A stretch of DNA of 64,000 bases. Origin: Actinoallomurus sp040655075. Its GTDB lineage: Bacteria > Actinomycetota > Actinomycetes > Streptosporangiales > Streptosporangiaceae. Numbering within the stretch: the stretch's first letter is position 1; each line of letters starts with the position of its first letter. Where the stretch lies: assembly GCF_040655075.1 (NCBI RefSeq), contig NZ_JBFAJC010000033.1:52544-116543 (forward strand). Direction: 5' to 3'. The notes below the pieces were generated by a model. The model saw only the letters and a list, made by a program, of their open reading frames with translations, was not told the origin of the DNA and searched no databases. Positions 44,092 through 53,254 of this stretch are shown in pieces. The position numbers and the translations under genes are program-made.

Positions 44092-45323
44092 GCCGGAATC
44101 CTCAGGCATACCTGCCACTCCTCCTCGACCGGCCCCGCCGCTAGAGTGCCCCCGCCCAGCGCGGCACGTTCCCGCAGCCCGGTGAGCCCGTATCCGGCGC
44201 CCGTGGCGGAGAGTGGCCCGGCGTCGGTCTCTGCCGGGAGCGGGTTGACGATCCGGACCACGACCTCCGTCGGAGTGAACTCGAGGGAACATCCGACCGG
44301 CTGCCCTGGTGCGTGCTTGCGTGCGTTGGTCAGCGCCTCCTGCATGGTCCGGTAGGCGGCCAGGCCGACCTCCGCGGTGACCGGGCGCGGCGCCCCGGTG
44401 ACGGTGAAGTCGACGGGCACGTCACCGTCGGCCTGGTACTCCTCGGCCAGCGCCGAAAGCTGGTCCGGCAGGGGCGCGGTGTCGTCGCGCAGCGCCAGAA
44501 TCGCCCGGCGGGCGTCCGCCAGTCCTTCTCGGGTGAAGACACCGGCGCGGCCGATGCACTCGATCGCCTTGGCGAGCTCGGGAGGTCCGGGGGGCAGAGC
44601 GCCCAGCAGCCCCTCGGCCGCCTGCAGGTTCACCGACACCGCCGCGAGCGAGTGGGCGAGTACGTCATGGATCTCCCTGGCGATCCTGGCCCGTTCGGCG
44701 AGCGCGGCGGCGTGGGTCTCGGCCTCGTGTGCGCGACGGGCCTCGGCGAGCGTGTGCTCGGCCTGTACGGCCCTGAGCAGGTAGGCATGGCGGGTCAGGC
44801 CGAACGCCCACAGGCCGATGAACGTGAGCGGGTAGCCGAGCAGCGTCTCGGTCGGTGCCCGGGTCGCCAGGCCCGCGACGAGGAACGCCGCCACGGTCTC
44901 CGCGGTGATGGCCAGCGACGCCTCGGTGCTCAGTGTGACGCCCGCGGCCGAGGTCACCACGCAGCCGACCGCGACGGCCGTACTGAGCGGAGACACCCCG
45001 GCGAGTACGCCGCCGGCCGCCCCCAACACGGCCAGCGCCGCGACCGTCAGGCGCTCGCTGCGCCGGGCGAGCACCAACCAGCCGACGTAGCCGACGGCGG
45101 TGACGACCAGTGCGACGGCGAGAGCCTTGCCACTGCCGCCTGCTCCCAGACGCGGATGCGCGAGGGGGACCGTGAAGAGCGCCACCACGATGACGAGCGT
45201 CCGTACGACATTCAGCACCGGGGGCACGCTCGAGCCGGTGATGGCTGTGGGACCCCCGCGCGCGGTGAAAGAGCGAAGCACGCAATCAACGTATCCGCCC
45301 CATTCCCCGTCCGCCTCGGGCAT
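44088..45323 (-). CDS. NarL-type sensor histidine kinase
   Basis: 411 residues. About five or six membrane helices lie in the first 190 residues (for example VLNVVRTLVIVVALFTVPL). The HisKA_3 dimerisation helix reads RARIAREIHDVLAHSLAAVS (phospho-His in EIHD). The HATPase domain has MQEALTNARKHA and GYGLTGLRERA. There is no large extracellular sensor, so it probably senses the membrane state, as DesK- or LiaS-type kinases do. The start is uncertain; GTG at 45281 would trim 14 residues. It is upstream of and overlaps the response regulator. Confidence 0.88.
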   Translation of the reverse strand: MPEADGEWGGYVDCVLRSFTARGGPTAITGSSVPPVLNVVRTLVIVVALFTVPLAHPRLGAGGSGKALAVALVVTAVGYVGWLVLARRSERLTVAALAVLGAAGGVLAGVSPLSTAVAVGCVVTSAAGVTLSTEASLAITAETVAAFLVAGLATRAPTETLLGYPLTFIGLWAFGLTRHAYLLRAVQAEHTLAEARRAHEAETHAAALAERARIAREIHDVLAHSLAAVSVNLQAAEGLLGALPPGPPELAKAIECIGRAGVFTREGLADARRAILALRDDTAPLPDQLSALAEEYQADGDVPVDFTVTGAPRPVTAEVGLAAYRTMQEALTNARKHAPGQPVGCSLEFTPTEVVVRIVNPLPAETDAGPLSATGAGYGLTGLRERAALGGGTLAAGPVEEEWQVCLRIPA

Positions 45324-45406
45324 ACGGACCTGTCCGGGCGGTAGCGGGCGACACGGGCGTGGACTCCGGGTATACGCGACGGTCTCTACCCGGCCTCCAC
45401 CCGGTG

Positions 45407-45424
45407 TCTACCCCCAGGTAGACG
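45407..45424. promoter_or_regulatory. Inverted repeat, likely response-regulator operator
   Basis: GTCTACC, 4 bases, GGTAGAC: a perfect 7-bp inverted repeat in the divergent region between the two-component genes and the gene at 45544. A looser half-site (GGTCTCTACCC) lies just upstream. NarL-type regulators bind such sites. Confidence 0.55.
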
Positions 45425-45464
45425 CCTCGGCAGGGGGCCGCTACCTAGCGTTGTCCATGTAAGC

Positions 45465-45528
45465 GCACCACACAGACCGGCCAACCCGCACCACACAGAC
45501 CGGCCGGCCCGCACCACACCGACCCGCT
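45465..45528 (+). repeat. Triplicated 23-bp direct repeat in 5' leader
   Basis: CGCACCACACAGACCGGCC starts at 45465 and 45488, and a variant (CGCACCACACCGACC) at 45511. The period is exactly 23 bp, and the last unit ends 15 bases before the GTG at 45544. It may be a leader duplication or a binding array. Confidence 0.75.
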
Positions 45529-45543
45529 CACCAAGGAGCTCCC

Positions 45544-46080
45544 GTGGACGCCAGCGTCTTGATCCCCAACCTCGTCATCCTCTTCATGGTGCTGATCTCC
45601 GACCTGGGCCACCGCAAGGTCACCGCGCTGCGGCTGGTCCGCCCGTTCATCGCCGCGGCCGTCATCGTCCCCTTCTTCCTCAAGGGCGCCGCGACCTCCG
45701 GCAACGGCCTGGTGCTCGAGGTCGCCCTCGGGGCGGCGGGCCTGGCCCTGGGCGTACTCGCAGCCGCCGCGATGCGCGTCTACCACGACGACCGGACGGG
45801 GAAGGTCACCTCTCGGGCCGGCCTGCCGTACGCGCTGATCTGGATCGCGGTCGTCGGCGGCCGCATCTACTTCGCCTACGGAGCCACCCACGTCTTCAGC
45901 AGGCAGCTCGTCCAGTGGGGGATGACGAACCACATCACCGTCGGTGCTCTCACCGACGGCCTGATCTTCCTGTCCCTGGCGATGCTGCTGGCCCGCACCG
46001 GAACCCTGGCCGCCAAGGCTCGGCGCGTCACTCCGCAGCGGGCGCCCCGGCCGACCATCCCCATGACCGCCCACAAGTGA
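45544..46080 (+). CDS. Small polytopic membrane protein (CcdC/DUF1453-like)
   Basis: 178 residues with a GTG start and AAGGAGCTCCC. About five hydrophobic helices (SVLIPNLVILFMVLISDLGH; FIAAAVIVPFFLKG; ALGAAGLALGVLAAAAM; ALIWIAVVGGRIYFAYG; ITVGALTDGLIFLSLAMLLA). The charged loop MRVYHDDRTGKVTSRAGLPY between helices resembles the CcdC/DUF1453 family (RxxxDxxGxxxxRxG). It is divergent from the two-component system, whose kinase also lacks a sensor domain, so it could be the target or co-sensor. Confidence 0.7.
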   Translation: MDASVLIPNLVILFMVLISDLGHRKVTALRLVRPFIAAAVIVPFFLKGAATSGNGLVLEVALGAAGLALGVLAAAAMRVYHDDRTGKVTSRAGLPYALIWIAVVGGRIYFAYGATHVFSRQLVQWGMTNHITVGALTDGLIFLSLAMLLARTGTLAAKARRVTPQRAPRPTIPMTAHK

Positions 46081-46114
46081 CAAGCAACCCCACCTCCGAA
46101 CAGAACCGACAACC

Positions 46115-46182
46115 GCCCCGACGGCCCCCAGGCCGCCGGGGCACCGTCATGTCCAGGCCGTCCCGCTCGGATCGAGCGGGAC
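46115..46182 (+). terminator. Two consecutive stem-loops
   Basis: The first, 46115-46142, pairs GCCCCGACGGCC with GGCCGCCGGGGC around CCCA, with one mismatch. The second, 46160-46182, has perfect 10-bp arms (GTCCCGCTCG and CGAGCGGGAC) around GAT. Both follow the membrane-protein gene by 35-80 bases and insulate it from the LacI operon. Confidence 0.7.
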
Positions 46183-46228
46183 AGGTCCGTGTGGCGGCAT
46201 CGGCAGGTTACGGATCTGTTACGAGCCC

Positions 46229-46286
46229 TTGACGGACGAACGTCCGAATGCATCAATATGACTGCGTAGACATGACTGCGCAGTCA
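46229..46286 (+). promoter_or_regulatory. Promoter and operator region of the LacI/sugar operon
   Basis: TTGACG at 46229 can serve as a -35 box. It overlaps a palindrome, CGGACGAACGTCCG (46233-46246). Downstream, TGACTGCG (46259) is repeated inside the perfect palindrome TGACTGCGCAGTCA (46273-46286), 37 bases before the LacI start. The second palindrome is the better candidate for an autoregulatory LacI operator, since I find no copy before the transporter genes. Confidence 0.5.
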
Positions 46287-46322
46287 CACGGATGACCTCG
46301 CTAAACGCTGCCGGGAGAGACC

Positions 46323-47453
46323 ATGACGCGACAGACGAGACGGAGCGAAGGCTCCTCCATGCCGCGCAGTGTGGACGTGGCCCGGCTGGCGGGCGTCTCG
46401 CAGAAGACGGTCTCACGGGTCTTCAACGACGAGCCGTACGTCTCCGCCGACGTCCGCCGTCGCGTCCTCGATGCCGCCGAACAGCTCGGCTACCGGCGGA
46501 ACAACGCGGCCCGAGCGCTGGCCTCGGGCCGGACCCGTTCCATCGGCGTTGTCACGCTCGGGACGGCCCTGTACGGACCCGCCTCGCTGCTCATGGGCAT
46601 CGAGCGGGCCGCCCGGGACACCGGTTACGCGCTCCGCGTGGTCAACACGATGGAAGGCGACCCTGCGGGCATCGCCGGTGCCGTCGAGTCACTCCTCGAG
46701 CAGGGCGTGGACGGCATCGTCATCTCCGAGCCGATCGATGAGGGAGAGATCTCGGTCCCCGTCGACGTACCGGTCCTCTCCTGCGGTGCGCCCCCGGCCT
46801 TCTCCGCACCCCGAGTGATGACCACAGGGGCCGATTCCATCCTCCTCGCGCGGGTGGCCACGGAGCATCTGCTGGACCTGGGACACGCGACCGTCCATCA
46901 CCTCGCCGGCCCGCAGCGGTGGTACTCCGCCAGGGATCGGCTCGAGGGATGGCGAGCGGCGCTGGCGGCCCATGCCGGTGACGAACCGCCCGTCGTCGAG
47001 GGCGACTGGTCGGCCGCGTCCGGGTACGCGGCAGGCCGCGAGCTGGCCGTCGACGGCAGCGTGACCGCGGTGTTCGCGGCCAACGACGACATGGCCATCG
47101 GCCTGATCCGCGCACTGGCCGACGCCGGGCGCCGCGTGCCGGACGACGTCAGCGTCGTCGGCTTCGATGACGTCCCGGTCGCCCCCTACGTGACCCCTCC
47201 CTTGACCACGGTGCGTCAGCCGTTCGACGCCGTAGCGCGGGAAGGACTCAAGCTTCTCGTCCAGGTCATCGAGCAACCGCACCTGGACCCTTCACCGGCG
47301 AGCGCCCCACCCGTCGAGCTCGTCGTCCGCGCCTCCACCGCGCCTCCGCCGTCCCGGACGATCCCGGGACGCGGCCGGCGCACCACCTCCCGTTCAGATC
47401 GCGACACGCACGGTCCCGCGACGCCGGACGGGCCCCGACCGACCGACCACTGA
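46323..47453 (+). CDS. LacI-family sugar-responsive repressor
   Basis: 376 residues. The helix-turn-helix is VDVARLAGVSQKTVSRVFND followed by the hinge helix NNAARALASGRT. The periplasmic-binding-protein-like effector domain includes IDEGEISVPVDVPVLSCG, HLLDLGHATVHHLAGP and VFAANDDMAIGLIRALADAG, then SVVGFDDVPVAPYVTPPLTT. The C-terminal ~40 residues are a basic, disordered extension. The first ATG (46323) has GGGAGAGACC; an ATG at 46359 next to the helix-turn-helix is possible. It is followed at 255 bp by an ABC importer and a beta-galactosidase on the same strand, so a galactoside inducer is likely. Confidence 0.9.
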   Translation: MTRQTRRSEGSSMPRSVDVARLAGVSQKTVSRVFNDEPYVSADVRRRVLDAAEQLGYRRNNAARALASGRTRSIGVVTLGTALYGPASLLMGIERAARDTGYALRVVNTMEGDPAGIAGAVESLLEQGVDGIVISEPIDEGEISVPVDVPVLSCGAPPAFSAPRVMTTGADSILLARVATEHLLDLGHATVHHLAGPQRWYSARDRLEGWRAALAAHAGDEPPVVEGDWSAASGYAAGRELAVDGSVTAVFAANDDMAIGLIRALADAGRRVPDDVSVVGFDDVPVAPYVTPPLTTVRQPFDAVAREGLKLLVQVIEQPHLDPSPASAPPVELVVRASTAPPPSRTIPGRGRRTTSRSDRDTHGPATPDGPRPTDH

Positions 47454-47708
47454 TCAGCATCCATCGGCCCCGAACGACCTCCCGGCCGGCCGCGTGAGCC
47501 CGAGCAGATCACCCACCGGTCTCTGCTCCGCCCCGCACCTGCGCCACCGGCAGACCACCACCTACGCAGCCGTGGCGCCCGCCGGCCGGCCCGCGAGGAC
47601 ATGCCTGAACGCGCCGTCCTCGGCAACCACCGGTCATCTCCGTACCTGAACCTCACCCCCGATCCTCATGCCGTCGCCAGGCATGCCGTCCCCGAGCGGG
47701 AGTTCACC

Positions 47709-49094
47709 ATGTCCAGATCCTTCGCCGGTCGCTCCCCGATCAGCCGCCGGTCCTTTCTCAGCACGGCGGGCGCGGTGTCACTGGGCGCGGCGCTGACCGC
47801 GTGCGGCGGCAGCGGGTCCAGCGGCTCCGGCTCCGCCGCCGAACAGGTCGGCCAGGCCGACATCGACAAGGCGCTGAAAACCCCGACCCAGCTGACGTTC
47901 TGGACGTGGGTCCCGGACATCCAGCAGGAGGTCGCGCTCTTCCAGCAGAAATACCCGGCCGTCAAGGTCAACGTCGTGAACGCGGGCCAGGGTACGCCGC
48001 ACTACACGAAACTGCGCACGGCGCTGCAGGCCGGCTCCGGCGCCCCGGACGTGGCGCAGATCGAGTACCAGTACATCCCGACGTTCACGATCACCGACAG
48101 CCTCCTGGACCTGCGGCCGTACGGCGCGTCCGCGCTGCAGAACACGTTCGTCGACTGGACGTGGGGCCAGGTCAGCGGTGCCAAGGGAGAGGTCTGGGCG
48201 ATTCCGCAGGACACCGGGCCGATGGGAATGCTGTACCGGGAGGACATCTTCCACAAGTACGGGATCCAGGTGCCGACGACCTGGGACGAGTTCGCCGCCG
48301 CCGCGCGCAAGCTCCACAAGGCCGACCCGAACGTCTACCTCACCAACCTCGCGGCGAGCCAACCTGCCGCGTGGCACGGCCTGCTGTGGCAGGCGGGTGC
48401 CAAGCCCTACGCGACGTCCGGCAAGAGCAACATCGCCCTCAAGGTCGACGACTCGACCTCGCAGAAGCTCGCGTCCTACTGGGGCGGGCTCGTGAAGGAG
48501 GGAGTCGTCAGCTCCGACCCGGATTTCACGGACGCGTGGTTCGCGGCACTCGACAAGGGCAAGTACGCCACCTGGCTCACCGCGGCGTGGGGCCCGGTCT
48601 TCCTCTCCAACTCGGCCAAGTCCACGGCGGGCAAGTGGCGGGCGGCCCCGCTGCCGCAGTGGGACCCGTCCGCGCCGAAGTCCGGAAACTGGGGCGGCTC
48701 GACGACCGCGGTGATCAAGTCGACCAAGAACCGGATCGCGGCGGCGCAGTTCGCGCAGTTCCTCAACACCGACCCCGCCTGCACGAAGCTGTTCACCACC
48801 AAGCAGTTCTTCTTCCCGGCGACGAAGGCGCTGCTGACGGATCCCGGCTTCGTCGGCGAGACCCCCGCCTTCTACGGCGGCCAGAAGGTCAACCAGGTGT
48901 TCGCCGACGTCAGCAAGACGGTGAACACCTCGTTCGAGTGGCCGCCCTTCCTCGACCAGGCGGTGACGGACTGGACCGAGACCGTCGGGAAGTCCCTCGC
49001 CAACAAGACCGACACCGTCGCCGCTCTCGCCCAGTGGCAGACGCGGATCACCGCCTACGCCAAGAACCAGGGCTTCACCGTTCAGGGCTCCTGA
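47709..49094 (+). CDS. ABC transporter sugar-binding lipoprotein
   Basis: 461 residues from the ATG at 47709, after CGGGAG; the open frame starts earlier but lacks a signal. The N-terminus has a twin-arginine stretch (ISRRSFLSTAG) and a lipobox, LTACGG, so it is exported and lipid-anchored. The mature protein is a family 1 solute-binding protein: LTFWTWVPDIQQEVALFQQK, DVAQIEYQYIPTF, WAIPQDTGPMGMLYREDIF and WGGSTTAVIKSTKNRIAAAQ. It delivers an oligosaccharide or galactoside to the two permeases downstream. No ATPase gene is nearby, so a shared MsiK-type ATPase elsewhere probably powers it. Confidence 0.92.
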   Translation: MSRSFAGRSPISRRSFLSTAGAVSLGAALTACGGSGSSGSGSAAEQVGQADIDKALKTPTQLTFWTWVPDIQQEVALFQQKYPAVKVNVVNAGQGTPHYTKLRTALQAGSGAPDVAQIEYQYIPTFTITDSLLDLRPYGASALQNTFVDWTWGQVSGAKGEVWAIPQDTGPMGMLYREDIFHKYGIQVPTTWDEFAAAARKLHKADPNVYLTNLAASQPAAWHGLLWQAGAKPYATSGKSNIALKVDDSTSQKLASYWGGLVKEGVVSSDPDFTDAWFAALDKGKYATWLTAAWGPVFLSNSAKSTAGKWRAAPLPQWDPSAPKSGNWGGSTTAVIKSTKNRIAAAQFAQFLNTDPACTKLFTTKQFFFPATKALLTDPGFVGETPAFYGGQKVNQVFADVSKTVNTSFEWPPFLDQAVTDWTETVGKSLANKTDTVAALAQWQTRITAYAKNQGFTVQGS

Positions 49095-49100
49095 CGGCCC

Positions 49101-49136
49101 GCGGGTCCCTCGTCCCGACGAGGGCACGGGACCCGC
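49101..49136 (+). terminator. Intercistronic stem-loop after the binding-protein gene
   Basis: GCGGGTCCC (49101-49109) pairs with GGGACCCGC (49128-49136), with an inner TCGT/ACGA stem. It lies between the binding-protein stop and the first permease start. Such hairpins usually cut or stabilise the transcript so that the binding protein is made in excess. Confidence 0.65.
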
Positions 49137-49171
49137 CGACCGGTCCGTCTCCACCGCAGAAAGGCCCGCTG

Positions 49172-50110
49172 ATGACTGCCATGACCGCGGCCTCCGGCGA
49201 GAACCGGCGCCGAGCCGGGACGAAGCGTCGCCGCCTCGGCGGCGTGCGTCCCGACGCGGCAGGGCCGGTGTTCGTCGCTCCGTTCCTGGCGCTCTTTCTC
49301 CTGCTGTTCCTCGCTCCGCTCGGCTATGCCGCTTATCTCAGCCTGTTCCAGCACAGGCTCATCGGCGGAACGACATTCGTCGGACTGAAGAATTACGCGA
49401 CCGCCGTCACCGACCCGCTGTTCATCCGAGGGGTTCTCCGGGTCGCGACATTCTTCGTGATCCAGGTCCCCGTGATGCTGGTGCTGGCCCTGCTCTTCGC
49501 GCTCGCCCTCGACAGCGGCCTGATGCGGCTCGCGCGCGTGATCCGGTTGGGCATCTTCGTCCCGTACGCCGTCCCGAGCGTGGTCGCCGCGCTCATGTGG
49601 GGCTATCTCTACAATCCGTCCTTCGGCCCGTTCACCCAGCTGAGCAAGGTCCTCCACCTGCCGGTTCCGCATTTCCTCCGCGACAGTTGGATGCTCGGGA
49701 GCCTCGCGAACGTCGTGACCTGGGAGTTCGTGGGCTACAACATGATCGTCCTGTACGCCGCCCTGCGGACGATCCCGCAAGAACTGTACGAAGCGGCGGC
49801 GGTCGACGGGGCCGGAGCCTGGCGGATCATCTGGTCCATCAAGCTTCCCGCACTGCGGCCGGCGCTCCTTCTGACGCTGCTGTTCTCCGTGATCGGCAGC
49901 TTCCAGTTGTTCAACGAGCCCTACCTGCTGCAGCGTCTCGTGCCCGACGTCATCGACAGCGCCTACACCGCGAACCTCTACGCCTACTCCCTCGCCTTCA
50001 CCGGCCAGCGAATCAACTACGCCGCCACGGTGTCCTTCCTCCTGGGGCTGATCATCGTGATCGTGTCCTACACCGTCCTGCTCACCGCGAACCGCAGGAG
50101 GGTCTCATGA
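49172..50110 (+). CDS. ABC sugar permease, MalF/UgpA-type
   Basis: 312 residues, six membrane helices. The basic N-terminus (RRRAGTKRRRLGG) precedes helix 1 (FVAPFLALFLLLFLAPLGYA). The cytoplasmic coupling motif is ELYEAAAVDGAGAWRIIWSIKLPAL (EAAxxDGA...P), which contacts the ATPase. AGAAAGG precedes the ATG. It overlaps the second permease by 4 bases (ATGA). Confidence 0.92.
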   Translation: MTAMTAASGENRRRAGTKRRRLGGVRPDAAGPVFVAPFLALFLLLFLAPLGYAAYLSLFQHRLIGGTTFVGLKNYATAVTDPLFIRGVLRVATFFVIQVPVMLVLALLFALALDSGLMRLARVIRLGIFVPYAVPSVVAALMWGYLYNPSFGPFTQLSKVLHLPVPHFLRDSWMLGSLANVVTWEFVGYNMIVLYAALRTIPQELYEAAAVDGAGAWRIIWSIKLPALRPALLLTLLFSVIGSFQLFNEPYLLQRLVPDVIDSAYTANLYAYSLAFTGQRINYAATVSFLLGLIIVIVSYTVLLTANRRRVS

Positions 50111-51036
50111 CCACCGCGACCTCGACGGCCCGGCGCGCGGCGACCGCGGGGCGCGTGCGCACGGCGCGCGACCGGCGCCGATCGGCATATCGGCGCAGCA
50201 CGCCGTTGACGATCGCCATGCTGGCCGCCCTCGCCTACTTCCTCCTGCCGCTGTTCTGGCTGGTCATCGCCTCGACCAAGAGCACCCAGGATCTGTTCAA
50301 CACGTTCGGGCTGTGGCTCTCACGCAGCCCGCAACTGTTCACGAACATCCGGGAGACGCTGACTCACGACAACGGCGTCTTCCTGCACTGGCTGCTCAAC
50401 ACCCTCCTGTACGCCGTCGTCAGCGCGCTCGGGGCGGCTCTCCTGGCGACCGCCGCCGGCTACGGGTTCGCCAAGTACCGGTTCCGCGGCCACCGCGCCG
50501 CCTTCAACCTGGTGCTCGGCGCCGTCATGGTTCCCACCACCGCCCTGGCGGTCCCGACCTACCTGCTCTTCGCGAAGGTGGGACTGGTCAACACGCCCTG
50601 GGCCGTCATCCTGCCCTCCCTCGTCAACCCCTTCGGCCTCTACCTCATGCGCGTCTACATCGAGGACGCCGTCCCGGACAGCCTCATCGAGGCCGCCCGC
50701 ATCGACGGTGCGAACGAGGCCCGGATCTTCTTCCAGGTCGCACTGAGGCTGCTGGCGCCGGGCCTGGCGACCGTCGTGCTCTTCACGCTGGTCGCGACGT
50801 GGAACAACTACTTCCTGCCGCTCATCATGCTCAACAACCCGCGCCTGTACCCCATCACGGTCGGGCTCTCCACCTGGGCCGCCCAGGCCCAGAACGGCGG
50901 GGCCGGCACCGGCAGCGCCATCCTCGCGCTCGTCGTGACCGGATCCCTGCTCTCGGTCATCCCGCTCGTCGTGGCCTTCCTCCTGCTGCAGCGGTACTGG
51001 CAGAGCGGCCTGGCCGCCGGCGCCATCAAGCAGTGA
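50107..51036 (+). CDS. ABC sugar permease, MalG/UgpE-type
   Basis: 309 residues, six membrane helices. A basic N-terminus (RTARDRRRSAYRR) precedes helix 1. GYGFAKYRFRGHRAAFNLVL and the coupling motif SLIEAARIDGANEARIFFQV are the MalG-type marks. Its ATG overlaps the stop of the first permease. 53 bases separate it from the beta-galactosidase, so one transcript is likely. Confidence 0.92.
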   Translation: MTTATSTARRAATAGRVRTARDRRRSAYRRSTPLTIAMLAALAYFLLPLFWLVIASTKSTQDLFNTFGLWLSRSPQLFTNIRETLTHDNGVFLHWLLNTLLYAVVSALGAALLATAAGYGFAKYRFRGHRAAFNLVLGAVMVPTTALAVPTYLLFAKVGLVNTPWAVILPSLVNPFGLYLMRVYIEDAVPDSLIEAARIDGANEARIFFQVALRLLAPGLATVVLFTLVATWNNYFLPLIMLNNPRLYPITVGLSTWAAQAQNGGAGTGSAILALVVTGSLLSVIPLVVAFLLLQRYWQSGLAAGAIKQ

Positions 51037-51089
51037 CACGTCCCGGCACCGTCGCCACTCGCCCGCACATCCATCCTTCGGAGGTTCCC

Positions 51090-53213
51090 TTGGCGGTTCT
51101 GCCCGCCCGCGTCCTATTCGGCGCCGCCTACTATCACGAGTACCGGCTCGGTGACCGGCTCGAGACCGACCTCGACCTGATGGCCGAGGCGAAGTTCACC
51201 GTCATCCGGGTCGGCGAGTCGGTCTGGTCGACCTGGGAGCCGGAGAACGGACGGTTCGACCTCGACTGGCTCCAGCCCGTGCTCGACGGCGCTCACGAGC
51301 GCGGCATCGCGGTCATCCTGGGTACGCCGACGTACGCCGTGCCGCCGTGGCTGGCCCGGCAGTACCCGGAGATCGCGGGCGAGCGGGCCACGGGGCGGCG
51401 CATCGGCTGGGGCGCCCGCCAGGAGGCCGACTTCACCCACCCAGCCTTCCGGTTCCACGCCGAACGGGTGATCCGCAAGATCGTCGGCCGGTACGCCGGG
51501 CACCCGGCGGTCATCGGGTTCCAGGTGGACAACGAACCGGGTCTGGAACTCTTCCACAACCACGGTGTCTTCCAGCGTTTCGTGGACCACCTGCGCATCA
51601 CGTACGGAGACGTCGAAACCCTCAACCGGGAATGGGGCCTGGTCTACTGGTCGCACCGCCTGTCGACATGGGCCGACCTGTGGACTCCGGACGGCAACCT
51701 CCAGCCGCAGTACGACGTCGCATGGCGGGAGTTCCAGGCGCGCCAGGTGACCGAGTTCATCGGCTGGCAGGCCGACATCGTCCGCGCGTACGCCGGGCCC
51801 GGCCAGTTCGTCACCACGTGCATCTCCTACACCCGCCCCGCGGTGGAGGACGACGAGCTGACCGACGGCCTCGATATCGCCTCCGGCAACCCGTACTACG
51901 ACATGCAGGAGGGCCTGCAGCTGCCCGACCCGACGCCGGACGGCCACGAGCAGAAGTGGAAGACCACCGGCGTCTGGGCCCTCTACCAGACCGCGGACTG
52001 GATGTTCTCCTCGCGCCAGGAGCCGTTCCTGGTCACCGAGACCAACGCCCAGTCCATCGGCACCCCCTGGGACAACCGCCCCGCCTACGACGGCCAGTGG
52101 CGGCAGGCCGCGTGGGCGCTCGTCGCGCGCGGGGCGCGGATGATCGAGTACTGGCAGTGGCACACCCTTCGCTTCGGCGCGGAGACCTACTGGTGCGGCG
52201 TCCTGCCGCACAGCGGCCGGCCCGGACGCACGTACGCGGAGTTGAGGCGCCTGGGGACGGAGTTCGATGCCGCCGGCCCGCTCGTCGCCGGAATCGAGCC
52301 GGACGCCGACATCACGATGGTCTACTCGAACCCGAGCAAGTGGCTCATGCAGAAGTACCCGCCGTTGCCGACCGCGGACGGCGAACCGGACGCCGCCGCC
52401 TACCACGGCATCTTCGATCCGTTCTACCGCGGCGTGTTCGACGCCGGCCGCCAGGTGCGGATCGTCCATGCCCGGCAGTTGCACGACCCGCGCGGTGAGC
52501 GGGAGGGGATGACGCCCGAGGAGGCCGCGCGACGCCATCCCGTCCTCATCGCCCCGGCGCTGTACGTCGTGGACGACGGGACGGTCGACTGGCTCGCCGC
52601 CTACGCCCACGCGGGCGGCCACCTCGTGCTCGGCCCACGGACCGCCTACGCCGACCACGAAGCGCGGGCACGGCACGAGCCGGCACCCGGACGTCTCGTC
52701 AAGGCTGCGGGCGTCCGGTACGACGAGTTCAGCAACCTCCTCCGCGACATCCCGCTCCGTGCCGTCAGCGCGCTCGAGTTGCCGGAGAACACGACGGCGA
52801 CGCGCTGGATCGAGGGCCTCACCGTCATCGACGCCGACGTTCTCGTCGAGTACGACCACCCGCATTTCGGCCGCTGGCCTGCGGTCACCACCCGCCGTCA
52901 CGGCCAGGGCCGCGTCACCTACGTCGGCACCGTGCCCGGACGCGCGCTGGCCCAGGCACTGGCCGCGTGGCTCGCACCGGTCCCGCAGAGCGGATGGCGG
53001 CACCTCCCCGCGTCCGTCACCGCGACCACCGGGACCTCCCCGGACGGCCGCCGCGTCCACATCGTCCACAACTGGAACTGGGAACCCGTCCGCGTCAACG
53101 CCCCAGTCGACCTGACCGACGTCCTCGACGGCGGCTCCATCCCCGCGGGCACACCGTTGAGCCTCGATGCCTGGGACGTGCGGGTGCTCCAGTCCCGAGG
53201 AGCAATCGAATGA
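51090..53213 (+). CDS. Beta-galactosidase, glycoside hydrolase family 42
   Basis: 707 residues with a TTG start after CGGAGG. The catalytic TIM barrel opens LFGAAYYHEYRLGDRLETDL. The acid/base Glu is E149 in QVDNEPGLEL, and the nucleophile is probably E317 in FLVTETNAQS. The trimerisation domain (residues about 400-620; LYVVDDGTVDWLAAYAHAGG) and a small C-terminal beta domain complete the family's normal length. It has no signal peptide, so it hydrolyses imported galactosides inside the cell. It is the last gene of the LacI/ABC operon. Confidence 0.93.
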   Translation: MAVLPARVLFGAAYYHEYRLGDRLETDLDLMAEAKFTVIRVGESVWSTWEPENGRFDLDWLQPVLDGAHERGIAVILGTPTYAVPPWLARQYPEIAGERATGRRIGWGARQEADFTHPAFRFHAERVIRKIVGRYAGHPAVIGFQVDNEPGLELFHNHGVFQRFVDHLRITYGDVETLNREWGLVYWSHRLSTWADLWTPDGNLQPQYDVAWREFQARQVTEFIGWQADIVRAYAGPGQFVTTCISYTRPAVEDDELTDGLDIASGNPYYDMQEGLQLPDPTPDGHEQKWKTTGVWALYQTADWMFSSRQEPFLVTETNAQSIGTPWDNRPAYDGQWRQAAWALVARGARMIEYWQWHTLRFGAETYWCGVLPHSGRPGRTYAELRRLGTEFDAAGPLVAGIEPDADITMVYSNPSKWLMQKYPPLPTADGEPDAAAYHGIFDPFYRGVFDAGRQVRIVHARQLHDPRGEREGMTPEEAARRHPVLIAPALYVVDDGTVDWLAAYAHAGGHLVLGPRTAYADHEARARHEPAPGRLVKAAGVRYDEFSNLLRDIPLRAVSALELPENTTATRWIEGLTVIDADVLVEYDHPHFGRWPAVTTRRHGQGRVTYVGTVPGRALAQALAAWLAPVPQSGWRHLPASVTATTGTSPDGRRVHIVHNWNWEPVRVNAPVDLTDVLDGGSIPAGTPLSLDAWDVRVLQSRGAIE

Positions 53214-53254
53214 GGACCCCGAAGAGACCACGGTCGTCCGCAAAAGGAGGGGCT

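Noticed and set aside
45876..46256. Minus-strand frame overlapping the small membrane protein end
   Set aside because: Covers two terminator hairpins and has shadow composition.
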